Shown here: one piece after another, positions 54,922 to 63,710 of the stretch | Layout of the letters: each line of letters begins with the position of its first letter | Position numbering within the stretch: the stretch's first letter is position 1 | Assembly: GCA_016704435.1 (NCBI GenBank) | Contig: JADJAB010000006.1 | Coordinates: 124,001-188,000 of the forward strand | Direction of reading: 5' to 3' | Source: Rhodobacter sp. | GTDB lineage: Bacteria > Pseudomonadota > Alphaproteobacteria > Rhodobacterales > Rhodobacteraceae | Length of the DNA: 64,000 bases | Made by a program: the position numbers and the translations under genes | Notes under the pieces: generated by a model | Databases searched by the model: none | The model's input: the letters and a program-made list of their open reading frames with translations, nothing else | Told to the model about the DNA's origin: nothing

Positions 54922-55608
54922 GGCGCAGTTCTGCACGAACCATGCGCGAGGCGCAAGAGAAGGCAACACGGCCTGGCGTCTCTTCATCGCCCGCGCTCGG
55001 CGATCAGTCACCACCTGCAGAGCTGGAGCAGACGCTGCGTGTCGCGGCCAGGTTCGATGTGGCCAAGCGCGATGGCCGCAGCCGTGCCCTTGGCTGCGCC
55101 GAAGGCGTTCGAATTGCGGCCGTCGATGGACACCCGTGTCAAGCCGACCGCGACCAGCTTTCAGGCCGGTTTTCACCAAGCAGACAGGGCTTGCCTGTGC
55201 GATCAGCCCTTGAGCCCGCCCCCATGTCGACAGGTCGGCCTGACGAGGGACGCGGTGCCGGTCGGCGCAGGCGCCAGGACGGAAAAGCTCCACCCCGCCC
55301 GAGGGACGCCGGGCCGCCTTCCTTGCGTTGCCCGGGCTTTCCGCGGGCAGGCCCGTGGGCGCCTTTTGCGGGCTGTGCTGGATCGAAACCGCAAGGCCCT
55401 GCGCCGCCGACCATGACGAAGACCAGCGGCATCCACCCCGGCACGACCGGGGTGTCATGCCCGGTCTGCAACATCGCGTTTCTGTGACAAGCAGGTGAAA
55501 TCCCCAAGGAATCGCTTTCACCCGCCGCAACGGGGCAGAAAAAACGACATCCATTTGACATCTCGTTTGACTCGATGATCCTAGGCAATCAAAGCGAGGG
55601 GAAACTCC
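54922..55608. other. Spacer between the divergent metal operon and FAH-family gene
   Basis: 687 bp between divergent starts. Open frames on both strands are not convincing and I recognise no family. The right edge holds a candidate promoter for the FAH gene (55555-55583). The left part must hold the start of the metal operon; no clear motif seen. Confidence 0.35.
55555..55583 (+). promoter_or_regulatory. Candidate sigma70 promoter of the FAH-family gene
   Basis: A perfect TTGACA at 55555-55560 is followed after 17 nt by ATCCTA (55578-55583), a weak -10. The ATG is at 55609 after a GAGGGG ribosome site. The -10 match is poor, so confidence is limited. Confidence 0.4.
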
Positions 55609-56481
55609 ATGAAGCTCCTGACCGGTATCGCCCCAGGGCAGACCCTACCTTCCGTATTTGCGGTTTCCGAGGGGCGGGCGACGCTGGTTGCCAATGCGGC
55701 TGGCGATCTGTCGTCGATCATCGCGCAGGTGGCAAGGGGCGGCGCTTTGCCGCAGCCTGCCGCCGATGCGCCGGTTCATGACGTTGCCGACATCACGCCC
55801 TCGCTGCCGGTCGCGCGGCCGGGCAAGATCGTCTGCCTTGGCCTGAACTTCGCGGAACATGCCCGCGAAGGTGGCTATGAGGTGCCCGAGTACCCGGCGA
55901 TGTTCCTGCGCGCTTGCACCTCGATGATCGCGGCCGGGGCGCCGATGATCCTTCCGAAAGCCTCGCATCAGTTCGACTACGAAACCGAACTGATGGTGAT
56001 CATCGGCAAGGGAGGCCGCCACATCCCCGAAAGCAGCGCGCTGGGCCATGTCTTCGGCTATACCACCTTCAACGACGGCTCGGTGCGCGACTATCAGCGC
56101 AAGACGCAGCAATGGACGGCGGGAAAGAACTTCGACGGCACCGGTGCGGTCGGGCCGATCGTCGTGACCCCCGACGAATTGCCCGCCGGTGCCGATGGCT
56201 TGCGCATCTGCACCCGGCTGAACGGACAGGTTCTGCAAGACAGCAACACGTCGGACATGATCTTTACCGTGGCGCGCACCATCGCCATCCTGTCGGAAAT
56301 CATGACGCTGGAGCCGGGCGACATGATCGCATTCGGCACACCGCCGGGCGTCGGCCATGCCCGCAAGCCGCAGGTCTGGATGAAGGCGGGCGACATGGTC
56401 GAGGTCGAGATCGAAGGCATCGGCACCTGCCGCAACCCGATCGTGGCCGAGGCCGGTCAGGTCGCCGGTCAGGCCGACTGA
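55609..56481 (+). CDS. Fumarylacetoacetate hydrolase (FAH)-family protein
   Basis: 290 aa with GAGGGG before the ATG. The C-terminal two thirds is the FAH fold: KIVCLGLNFAEHAREGGYEV, FDYETELMVIIGKGGRHIPE (Glu metal ligands), VFGYTTFNDGSVRDYQRKTQ, GTPPGVGHARKPQ. Members hydrolyse or isomerise diketo acids or decarboxylate 2-hydroxymuconate-type acids from aromatic or sugar catabolism. Nearby remnants of an intradiol dioxygenase hint at an aromatic degradation locus. Exact substrate unknown. Confidence 0.87.
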   Translation: MKLLTGIAPGQTLPSVFAVSEGRATLVANAAGDLSSIIAQVARGGALPQPAADAPVHDVADITPSLPVARPGKIVCLGLNFAEHAREGGYEVPEYPAMFLRACTSMIAAGAPMILPKASHQFDYETELMVIIGKGGRHIPESSALGHVFGYTTFNDGSVRDYQRKTQQWTAGKNFDGTGAVGPIVVTPDELPAGADGLRICTRLNGQVLQDSNTSDMIFTVARTIAILSEIMTLEPGDMIAFGTPPGVGHARKPQVWMKAGDMVEVEIEGIGTCRNPIVAEAGQVAGQAD

Positions 56482-57010
56482 GCGCAGGACCGCCTCATGC
56501 GGGGGAGGCAGCGACCGTCCGGGCCGGTCGACGGGAATGCGGCAGATGGCGCGGTTTCTGCCCGCTGGGCTGCCCACGCCAGCCCGGTTCGGCGCTGACG
56601 CCGTTCATCTTGCCCGAGGTTGCCATCCTGACCAGGAAGATGGTCGAACCCAGGCTGATTCCGGTGTCATGCCGGCCAACCACAGGCCAGCCCTGCCGAT
56701 CCGGAGGCAAGGAAGGTTGCAGCCGCCTTGCACGTCCTGCGCTGTCCGGAACCCGCTGTCCGCCGAAGGGCACGTTCCTGATGGCGATGACCGTCGCCCG
56801 GCCGTTGCCGGATGTCCCCCTTCCGACCGGCTGATCCGGGCGGGGGGCAAGAGGATCTGGCCGGGCGCAGGCCCACCGCGCCCTTTGCCTCACCCGCCCG
56901 ATCGACACGGTCTGGTGCGCCCTGGGCGGCATCAGGGGAAAGCGGGGGCGCTCTTCGCGGCCCTCGGTATGTTCACCGCCCTCTCTCGCTCGTTCGCCCG
57001 GCGATCATCC
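56482..57010. other. Decayed or gene-free region
   Basis: About 530 bp with no recognised gene; open frames on either strand are short, and codon use does not look coding. It adjoins an intradiol dioxygenase remnant, so it may be decayed dioxygenase or reductase sequence. Confidence 0.35.
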
Positions 57011-57011
57011 C

Positions 57012-57328
57012 GACTTGCGTGTTGCCGGCCATTTGCGCGACCCGATCGACGGCTCGACGGGCGATACCCTGAAGGCCTGCGGTCGCCACGCCTGGCACCC
57101 GTCGCACCTGCATTTTATCGTGCAGGCCAAGGGCTGTCGCAGGCTGGTGACCGAGATCTTTCCCAGCCAAGCCCCGATCCGGACGAAGACGCCGTGTTCG
57201 GAGTGCGCAGCGACCTCGTGATGGACTTCCGCCCCGGCGATCGCGCGAACCTGGCGCAAGACATCGCGGCGCGGGATCGGGTGAAGGAAGGTTTCGACCG
57301 GGTCGATTTCCACCTGCCGCCCGCCTGA
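57012..57328 (+). pseudogene. Intradiol ring-cleavage dioxygenase, C-terminal remnant
   Basis: One frame reads LRVAGHLRDPIDGSTGDTLK, ACGRHAWHPSHLHFIVQAKG, RRLVTEIFPSQ. After a one-base shift near 57165-57175 it continues DPDEDAVFGVRSDLVMDFRP and ends DRVDFHLPPA. The SHLHF pair of His iron ligands and the FPxxDPxxDEDAVFGV segment are those of catechol/hydroxyquinol 1,2-dioxygenases. The N-terminal two thirds, including the Tyr ligands, is absent. The frameshift and truncation make it non-functional. Confidence 0.8.
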
Positions 57329-57380
57329 CGGGCCCGGCCGGGTCATTCGGCCGGGGGCTGGCTGTCACGGCCACTTTCCG

Positions 57381-57680
57381 TCAGGCAGCGCAGAAGGACG
57401 GCAGACAGGGCGAGGGGCAGGCGGCATGCAGCGCGACGTGAAAGCCGCGATGCGCGACTTCACGCGCAGGCGACCGTTCGCCTTGTTCAAGCGCGGCCAA
57501 CCAGTCGTGCAGGAGGCCGAGGCGCTCTTGGCATTCGGTGCCGGCGTGCCGGATGGCATCGGCAAAGGCCGGCGCCTCGACGCGGCAGCGGGTTTCGAGC
57601 AAGAGCGCGAAATCGTCTGTGCCGTTCTTCAGCCGCTTGCTCAGGGGGGCGATGGAGGATTCGACCGGACAGGCGCGCAA
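57381..57680 (-). pseudogene. Possible GntR-family FCD-domain fragment
   Basis: The frame has ADAIRHAGTECQERLGLLHD, then LAALEQGERSPAREVAHRGF and HVALHAACPSPCL, the pattern of the FCD ligand domain (a short helix pair then RxFHxAL). No helix-turn-helix precedes it. It lies just downstream of the ketopantoate-reductase-like gene. The assignment rests on weak similarity. Confidence 0.4.
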
Positions 57681-57708
57681 GGCGCCCCGGGCCCTCGGGT
57701 CGTGCCGG

Positions 57709-58689
57709 TCAGCGGTAAAGCCCGGCCATGCGGCCGCGCAGCGCGATCAGCGCCAGCACGGTGTCGATCGTGGGGGTGGGAGTTCCGGTCAGCCGTCCGA
57801 GTTCCTGAACCGATCCGACCAGGGCGTCGATCTCCATCGGGCGGCCGGCGTCCAGGTCCTGCAGCATCGAGGTGCGATGCGCCCCCACGGCGGCGCCGCC
57901 GTCGATCCGGCGCTCGACGTCGATCGGGAAGGTGACACCCAGTTTTTCGGCAATCCCCTGCGCCTCGAGCATCATGCGCCGCGCCACGCCGCGAGTGCCG
58001 GGATCGGTGCACAGCACATCCAGAGTGGCATGGGTCAGGGCCGAGATCGGGTTGAACGACAGGTTGCCCCAGAGCTTGATCCAGATTTCGTCCCGCAGTC
58101 GCGGGCGCACGGGCGCCTTCAGCCCGGCGGCGGTCAGCGCCTGTGACAGCGCCAGCGCGCGGTCGGACTTCGACCCGTCGGGTTCGCCCAGAGAAAAGCG
58201 GTTGCCCTCGATATGGCGGATGGTGCCCGGCTCGCTGACCTCGGCCGCCGGATAGACCACGCAGCCCAGCACCCGGTCGGGGCCGAAGCCGTCCCATTGC
58301 GCGTTGCCGGGGTCGACGCTGGCAAGACGGGTGCCTTCGAGCGGCCCGCCGTGCTTGTGGAAATACCACCAGGGTACGCCGTTCACTCCGCTGACGATGG
58401 TGGTTTGCGGTCCGATCAGCGGCTGCATCGCCCCCACCACCGCGGGCACCGAATGCGCCTTGAGCGTGACGATGACGTAGTCCTGCGGGCCAAGTTCGGC
58501 AGCCGATGCGCTGGCACGGACAGGCGCCGTCAGCGGCGCGGCGCCCTCTTCGATCAGCGTCAGGCCGTGGGCCTGGATCGCCGCAAGATGCGGGCCGCGG
58601 GCCACGATGCTGACATCGGCCCCCGCCTGCACCAGTTTCGCGGCCATGTAGCCGCCGATCGCGCCCGCGCCGAAAATGCAGATCCTCAT
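57709..58689 (-). CDS. 2-dehydropantoate 2-reductase family protein
   Basis: 326 aa. It starts with the NADPH Rossmann motif ICIFGAGAIGGYMAAKLVQA, continues with the ketopantoate reductase C-terminal domain (DEIWIKLWGNLSFNPISALT; GAHRTSMLQDLDAGRPMEID), and has normal length. True PanE reduces ketopantoate for coenzyme A; many homologues in catabolic operons reduce other 2-oxo acids. It lies 13 nt from the acyl-CoA ligase gene, so a catabolic role is likelier than pantothenate synthesis. Confidence 0.85.
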   Translation of the reverse strand: MRICIFGAGAIGGYMAAKLVQAGADVSIVARGPHLAAIQAHGLTLIEEGAAPLTAPVRASASAAELGPQDYVIVTLKAHSVPAVVGAMQPLIGPQTTIVSGVNGVPWWYFHKHGGPLEGTRLASVDPGNAQWDGFGPDRVLGCVVYPAAEVSEPGTIRHIEGNRFSLGEPDGSKSDRALALSQALTAAGLKAPVRPRLRDEIWIKLWGNLSFNPISALTHATLDVLCTDPGTRGVARRMMLEAQGIAEKLGVTFPIDVERRIDGGAAVGAHRTSMLQDLDAGRPMEIDALVGSVQELGRLTGTPTPTIDTVLALIALRGRMAGLYR

Positions 58690-58702
58690 CGCGGTTCTCC
58701 TG

Positions 58703-60244
58703 TCAGGCGTCGGCGCCCAGGCCCAGCTTTTCGGCCAGCCCGATGCGTTGCAGCTTGCCGGTGGCGCCCTTCGGGATCTCGTCCAGGATGATCACCCGGC
58801 GCGGCACCTTGAAATCGGCCATGCGCGTGGCGGCGAAATCGCGGATCTCGCGTTCGGTCGCTGCCATGCCTTCGCGCAGCACCACCGCGGCGGCGACTTC
58901 CTCGCCCAGCTTGGGGTGCGGCATGGCAAAGGCGACCACCTGCTGCACCGCCGGGTGATCCAGCAGGATGCCGTCCACCTCCAGCGGGCTGATCTTCTCG
59001 CCCCCGCGGTTGATGATCTCCTTCAGCCGCCCGGTCAGGCTCAGATAACCCTCACCGTCCAGTGCGCCCTGGTCGCCGGTGCGGAACCAGCGCCTGCCCT
59101 CGGCCAGAAAGAAGTTCCTGGCGTTGGCTTCGGGGTTGCTTTCATAGCCAGGTGTCACGTTCTGGCCGGATATGACCACCTCGCCCGTGCCGCCAATCAG
59201 CCGGTTCTCCACCTCATGCGCGATGCGCAGTTCCGGGCCTGCCGCGACACCGACAGACCCCGGCTTTTGCGCGTGGGGAGGCAGGGGGTTCGATGCCATC
59301 TGATGCGTGGCCTCGGTCATGCCGTAAGCCTCGATCACCGGGGCGTCGAAGGTGGCGGCCAGTTCCAGCATCACCTGCGCCGGCAAGGACGCCGAAGACG
59401 ATCGCAGGAAGCGCAGGGGATGCGCGTCGATGACCTCGCGGTTGCGGGCGGCGCGCGACAGGATCGCCTGGTGCATGGTGGGCACGGCAGTGTACCAGCT
59501 GGGCCGCGCCTCCTTCATCCAGCCGAAGAATTTCAGCGCATCGAAACCCGGCGCGCACCAGACCGACGCCCCAGCACCCAGAGAGGCAGTGACCGCCGCG
59601 ATCAGGCCGTGGATGTGAAACAGCGGCATCACGTTCAGGCAGCGATCCGTGGGCGTCAGCGCCAGCGAGGTGGCGATGTTGCCGGCCGAGGCCACAAGGT
59701 TCGATTGCAGCAAGGGCACGATCTTGGGCCGCGAGGTGGTGCCGGAAGTGTGCAGGATCAGCGCCACCGCATCCGGACCCGGCCGGTCGTCGGGGGCAGG
59801 GGTGGCGGCAGGGCCGGTCAGCCGGAAACTCCCGGCCGGCCGGCCTGCCAGCACTTCCAGCCGCAGGATGGCCATGCCCAGCGCCTGCGCCGCCTCGACC
59901 GCCGGGCCGTCATGGCCTGCGGGCACGACCAGTGCCCTGGCCTTCAGGTCCTCAAGATAGAAGCGGTATTCCGCCAGTTGATAGGCCGGGTTCAGCGGCG
60001 CGGTGGTGGCCGCCTGCGCGATGGTCACGAAGGCGGACGCCATCTCCGGCCCGTTGGGCAGCACAATGGCCACCCGGTCGCTGGCCGCGATGCCGAAGCC
60101 GCGCAGATCCCGGGCCACATCGGCCGACAGGGCGCGCAGGGCGCCGAAACTCAGCCAGTCGCGGCCCGGTGCCCCGATCGCCGGGGCCTGCGCGTCCTTG
60201 TCTGCCAACAGCGCGGCAAGCGTTGCGCTCATGTCATCGCTCAT
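58703..60244 (-). CDS. AMP-dependent acyl-CoA ligase (oxalyl-CoA-synthetase-like)
   Basis: 513 aa with AAGGG before the ATG. The P-loop is LILHTSGTTSRPKIVPLLQS, MTEATHQMASNPLPP follows, then RTGDQGALDGEGYLSLTGRL and INRGGEKISPLEVDG with PKGATGKLQRI. The set is closest to oxalate/small-dicarboxylate CoA ligases such as AAE3. It would adenylate a carboxylate and transfer it to CoA. It shares the TAVPTxHQ segment with the NRPS loading protein at 36.4-38.3 kb, suggesting related ancestry. It follows the ABC importer genes in one operon. Confidence 0.82.
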   Translation of the reverse strand: MSDDMSATLAALLADKDAQAPAIGAPGRDWLSFGALRALSADVARDLRGFGIAASDRVAIVLPNGPEMASAFVTIAQAATTAPLNPAYQLAEYRFYLEDLKARALVVPAGHDGPAVEAAQALGMAILRLEVLAGRPAGSFRLTGPAATPAPDDRPGPDAVALILHTSGTTSRPKIVPLLQSNLVASAGNIATSLALTPTDRCLNVMPLFHIHGLIAAVTASLGAGASVWCAPGFDALKFFGWMKEARPSWYTAVPTMHQAILSRAARNREVIDAHPLRFLRSSSASLPAQVMLELAATFDAPVIEAYGMTEATHQMASNPLPPHAQKPGSVGVAAGPELRIAHEVENRLIGGTGEVVISGQNVTPGYESNPEANARNFFLAEGRRWFRTGDQGALDGEGYLSLTGRLKEIINRGGEKISPLEVDGILLDHPAVQQVVAFAMPHPKLGEEVAAAVVLREGMAATEREIRDFAATRMADFKVPRRVIILDEIPKGATGKLQRIGLAEKLGLGADA

Positions 60245-60282
60245 TCGTTCAACCCTTCAACGATCGGCTGCGCGACCCGCCG

Positions 60283-61035
60283 TCAGCGGGTTGTGGCGTA
60301 ATAGGCCACCTTGCGCTCAAGATATGCCAGGAATTCGGACAGAGTGAAGGCCAGGCCGAACAGCACCACCAGCACGGCCCAGAATTCCGCCATCAGGAAC
60401 TTGCTGGAGTAGAGCTCGAACAAGGCGCCGAAGCCGACGATCGAGATCAGCAGCTGGCCGATGATCACCCCCTTGACCGCGCGGATGACCCCGATGCGCA
60501 CGCCACCCAGGATTTCCGGCAGCGCCGCCCAGAAGTAGACCTTGAAGAACGCATCCAGTGGCGAGGCACCGAAACAATGCGCCATTTCGACCAGCGACCG
60601 GTTGATCTGCTTCACCCCGGTGCGCGCGTTCAGGATGATGATCCAGATGGCGAACAGGCTGGTGGTGATGATGACGGTGCGGGTGCCGAAACCGAACAGC
60701 ACCATCAGGACGGGCACCAGCGCGGTCAGCGGGGCCGAGATGAAGATGTTCACCCAAGGCAGCAGCAGTTCATCGACAATGCGGCTCTTTCCCATCAGGA
60801 TGCCGACCGGAATCCCGATCACCAGCGCAAAGAAGACGCCCATGCTGAAGGCCCATGCGGTGGTCGCAAGGGCATTCAGGAAGCTTGGCGTCGGCAGCAT
60901 GCCGAACAGCGTCAGCAGGACTTCCGAGAATGGCGGCACGAAGAAGGTCAGCTCCGCCTGGCCGACGAACTCCCACAGCAGCGCCCAGAGGATCAGCGAC
61001 GACAGGGCGGGCAGCTTGTATCCGAACAGCGTCAT
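60283..61035 (-). CDS. ABC transporter permease (SsuC/TauC-like)
   Basis: 250 aa with about six membrane helices (TLFGYKLPALSSLILWALLW start; FALVIGIPVGILMG). The EAA-type loop is AHCFGASPLDAFFKVYFWAA. It is 3 nt from the ATPase. It partners with the second permease at 61823. Architecture matches sulfonate/taurine, nitrate or pyrimidine-precursor importers. Confidence 0.87.
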   Translation of the reverse strand: MTLFGYKLPALSSLILWALLWEFVGQAELTFFVPPFSEVLLTLFGMLPTPSFLNALATTAWAFSMGVFFALVIGIPVGILMGKSRIVDELLLPWVNIFISAPLTALVPVLMVLFGFGTRTVIITTSLFAIWIIILNARTGVKQINRSLVEMAHCFGASPLDAFFKVYFWAALPEILGGVRIGVIRAVKGVIIGQLLISIVGFGALFELYSSKFLMAEFWAVLVVLFGLAFTLSEFLAYLERKVAYYATTR

Positions 61036-61038
61036 CGC

Positions 61039-61836
61039 CTACTCCACATAGCTGCGCAACGAGGCCCAGATGCCATCGACGATGTCGAGGTATTCGGGAT
61101 CGCGGCGGATGTTGTCCACGCCCTTGTCGCGGAAGTTCGATGGCCGGATGATCTCGTGCACGCGGCTGGGGCGCGGCAGCAGGATGGCGATCTGGTCCGA
61201 GACATAGACCGCTTCCTCGATCGAGTGGGTGACGAAGATGAAGGTCTTCTTCTCGTGCTTGACCAGTTCCAGCAGGTCTTCCTGGAACTTGCGCCGGGTC
61301 TGCTCGTCGACGGCCGAGAAGGGTTCGTCCAGCAGCAGGACCTGCGCGTTCACCGACAGCGCGCGGGCCAGGCCGACGCGCTGCCGCATGCCCCCCGACA
61401 GCTGGTGCGGATATTTCTGCTCGAAGCCGGCAAGACCGACCTCGCGGATGTATTTCTCGGCAATCGCCTCGCGCTCGGACCTGGCGAGGCCGCGCAGTTC
61501 CAGCCCGAAGGCCACGTTGCGGATGACCGTGGCCCAGGGCAGCAGCGCGAAATCCTGGAACACGAAGGCCCGGTCGGGCCCCGGTCCGGCAACCGTCTGG
61601 CCGTTCACCAGGATCTGGCCCGAGTTGGCCGGCAGGAGGCCGGCGATGATCTTCAGAAGCGTGGTCTTGCCGCAGCCCGACGGGCCCAGAAGCGAGGTCA
61701 GCTGGCCGCGCGGAAAGTCCAGCGTCAGATCCTTGAGCGCCTGCACATCGCCGTAGGTCTTCGACACATTGCGGACAGACACGGCAATGTCGTCAGCGGG
61801 CACGGCATGCCGCATATCTGGCTCAATCTGTGACAT
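61039..61836 (-). CDS. ABC transporter ATP-binding protein (SsuB/TauB-like)
   Basis: 265 aa from the ATG at 61834-61836 (AAGGGAA upstream), overlapping the upstream permease by 14 nt; an upstream in-frame start at 61881 is less likely. Walker A LLGPSGCGKTT, signature LSGGMRQRVGLARAL, Walker B VLLLDEPFSAVD, H-loop VTHSIEEAVY. It energises both permeases. Confidence 0.9.
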   Translation of the reverse strand: MSQIEPDMRHAVPADDIAVSVRNVSKTYGDVQALKDLTLDFPRGQLTSLLGPSGCGKTTLLKIIAGLLPANSGQILVNGQTVAGPGPDRAFVFQDFALLPWATVIRNVAFGLELRGLARSEREAIAEKYIREVGLAGFEQKYPHQLSGGMRQRVGLARALSVNAQVLLLDEPFSAVDEQTRRKFQEDLLELVKHEKKTFIFVTHSIEEAVYVSDQIAILLPRPSRVHEIIRPSNFRDKGVDNIRRDPEYLDIVDGIWASLRSYVE

Positions 61837-62584
61837 ATCCACGGTTATTCCCTTTGAACAGTATGTTTTCCAGCGTTCCAAGCAGGTTCAGAAACAGGAC
61901 CGCCAGAAGGATGATCGAGAAGATCGCCGCATACATGCTGGGATAATCGGCGATGGAGCGGCTGAACGTGATGATGTCGCCCACGCCGGTGGGGGTGATC
62001 TTCAGTTCCGACAGGATCGCGCCGATGAACCCGGCCGATACGCCAAGGCGCAGGCCGGCAAAGATCATCGGCGAGGCCGCCGGCAGGATGATCTTCCACA
62101 GGATCTCGTGATCGCGGGCCAGATAGGACGTCGCCATCTCCTTCAGAGATGCAGGCGTATTGCGCACGGCGGCGGCAGTGTTCAGCACGATCACCGGCAT
62201 CGCCATGATGCAGACCACGAAGACCTTGGAGGTCAGGCCGATGCCATAGACCATCACCAGGATCGGGATCAGCGCGGCCAGCGGGGCGGTTTGCATGACG
62301 ACGAAGATCGGCGCGAACAACCATTCGAAGCGGGCGGAAAGGCCGATCCACAGACCCATCCCGATGCCGACCACTGCCGAGATCGCGACACCGATCGCCA
62401 GCGGGCTGAGGGTCTGGCCATAGGCCACGAAGATCGAGCCGTCGAAGGTCATCCGGGCCAGCGCCGACATCGATTCCAGAAAGGTGGGAAAGGCATAGGA
62501 AATCGGCACCCGGCCCGCGATCTCCCAGGCGCCAAAGACGACGGCGGCCGACAGCAGCTTGAGGGTGAGGGAACGGTCGATCAT
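61823..62584 (-). CDS. ABC transporter permease (SsuC/TauC-like, second)
   Basis: 253 aa with six predicted helices (SAAVVFGAWEIAGR; AVVGIGMGLWIGLSARFEWL) and an EAA-like loop (SYLARDHEILWKIILPAASP). Two different permeases in one operon imply a heterodimer. Order: binding protein, permease, ATPase, permease. Confidence 0.86.
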   Translation of the reverse strand: MIDRSLTLKLLSAAVVFGAWEIAGRVPISYAFPTFLESMSALARMTFDGSIFVAYGQTLSPLAIGVAISAVVGIGMGLWIGLSARFEWLFAPIFVVMQTAPLAALIPILVMVYGIGLTSKVFVVCIMAMPVIVLNTAAAVRNTPASLKEMATSYLARDHEILWKIILPAASPMIFAGLRLGVSAGFIGAILSELKITPTGVGDIITFSRSIADYPSMYAAIFSIILLAVLFLNLLGTLENILFKGNNRGYVTD

Positions 62585-62666
62585 CAGAAGACCTTTGCGG
62601 CAGGGTGGCAGAAAGGAAGGCCGCCGGACCCGATGTGCCGGGGCGGCCTTCCGTCTTGCGACAGTG

Positions 62667-63629
62667 TTACTTCATCGCCGCGTCAAGCGGGGCGAAGTAC
62701 CAGAAGTCCTCGGGGTTCAGCGTTGCCGGGTCACCTTCCAGCTGGCCCGCGCCGGTGTACCATTCCAGATCGGCCATGGCGGCTTCGCGGCCGCCGCCGT
62801 TCGGATCGTAAAGGCCGCCGGCGATCGCCTCGGTGTAGAACCCGTCCAGTTCCGCCAGCACTTCGGCCGGAAGCTGGCCGATCGGGCCGTTCGGGTCGGT
62901 TTCACGACTGACCATGGTCGGGTCTTGGGCCATTTCGGTCCAGACCGAATGCAGCGACTTGACGAGGATGTTCACCGCCTCTTCGTTTTCCTGCATCCAG
63001 TCGAGGTTGGCGAACAGGGCCTCGTCGCTGGCCTTCACCTCGAACATCGGCAGGGAATTGAAGCGGTCGCCCGCCTCGGCGATGATCTTGTTGCGGTTCG
63101 ACAGGTCAAGGATGGTGACCTTGGCCTGGCCCGCGATCATCGCGACGACGCGGTTGCCCGAACCCGGAACATAGGACCGCTCGCCGAACTTGATGCCTTC
63201 GCGGGTCTCGATCACGTTGGCGATGGAATCGGTGCCGCCCCCGCGCGAGTGCAGCATGATCGGCTGGCCGTCCAGATCCTTGAGGGTCGAGAACTCCTTG
63301 GTGGTCACCGGGAAGAACACCAGCTTCGACAACTGGAAGATGATCCGGACCGGCGCCTTGGAGCGTTGCATCACGGCATAGGGCGTGCCGAAGGCGATAT
63401 CCATCTCGCCGCTGAGGACGGCCTGGATTGCCAGTTCCTCTTCGGCGAAGGCGGTCCATTCATACTCGACGCCCTGCGCCTTGGCGCGGTCAAGCGCCAC
63501 GAAGAACGCGGCCAACTCGTCCGACGGCGGCTCTGCCAGCGCGATGCGGATGGTTTCGGCATTGGCTGCCGACATCATCATGGTGGTTGCCAGGGCAAAC
63601 CCTGCAAGCTTTCCTATCAAGGTCTTCAT
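62667..63629 (-). CDS. ABC transporter substrate-binding protein (NMT1/SsuA-like)
   Basis: 320 aa from the ATG at 63627-63629 with GGGAGGAGAAAC upstream. The signal peptide (MKTLIGKLAGFALATTMMMS) ends ANAETIR. The mature part is NMT1/SsuA-type (RIALAEPPSDELAAFFVALD; SGEMDIAFGTPYAVMQRSKA; VPGSGNRVVAMIAGQAKVTI). The cargo is a small organic anion, possibly the acid activated by the ligase in the same operon. A GntR regulator is encoded just upstream. Confidence 0.87.
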   Translation of the reverse strand: MKTLIGKLAGFALATTMMMSAANAETIRIALAEPPSDELAAFFVALDRAKAQGVEYEWTAFAEEELAIQAVLSGEMDIAFGTPYAVMQRSKAPVRIIFQLSKLVFFPVTTKEFSTLKDLDGQPIMLHSRGGGTDSIANVIETREGIKFGERSYVPGSGNRVVAMIAGQAKVTILDLSNRNKIIAEAGDRFNSLPMFEVKASDEALFANLDWMQENEEAVNILVKSLHSVWTEMAQDPTMVSRETDPNGPIGQLPAEVLAELDGFYTEAIAGGLYDPNGGGREAAMADLEWYTGAGQLEGDPATLNPEDFWYFAPLDAAMK

Positions 63630-63710
63630 GTTTCTCCTCCCTGAGAAATCGTTCACTTCCGTCCGGCCGATGCGCGGGAATTCCTGCTGCCGACCGGGGC
63701 AGGCCTTTCG

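Noticed and set aside
57709..58689. Housekeeping pantothenate gene panE
   Set aside because: The fold matches, but the gene sits in an importer and CoA-ligase operon, so a catabolic 2-oxo-acid reductase is as likely; no symbol given.
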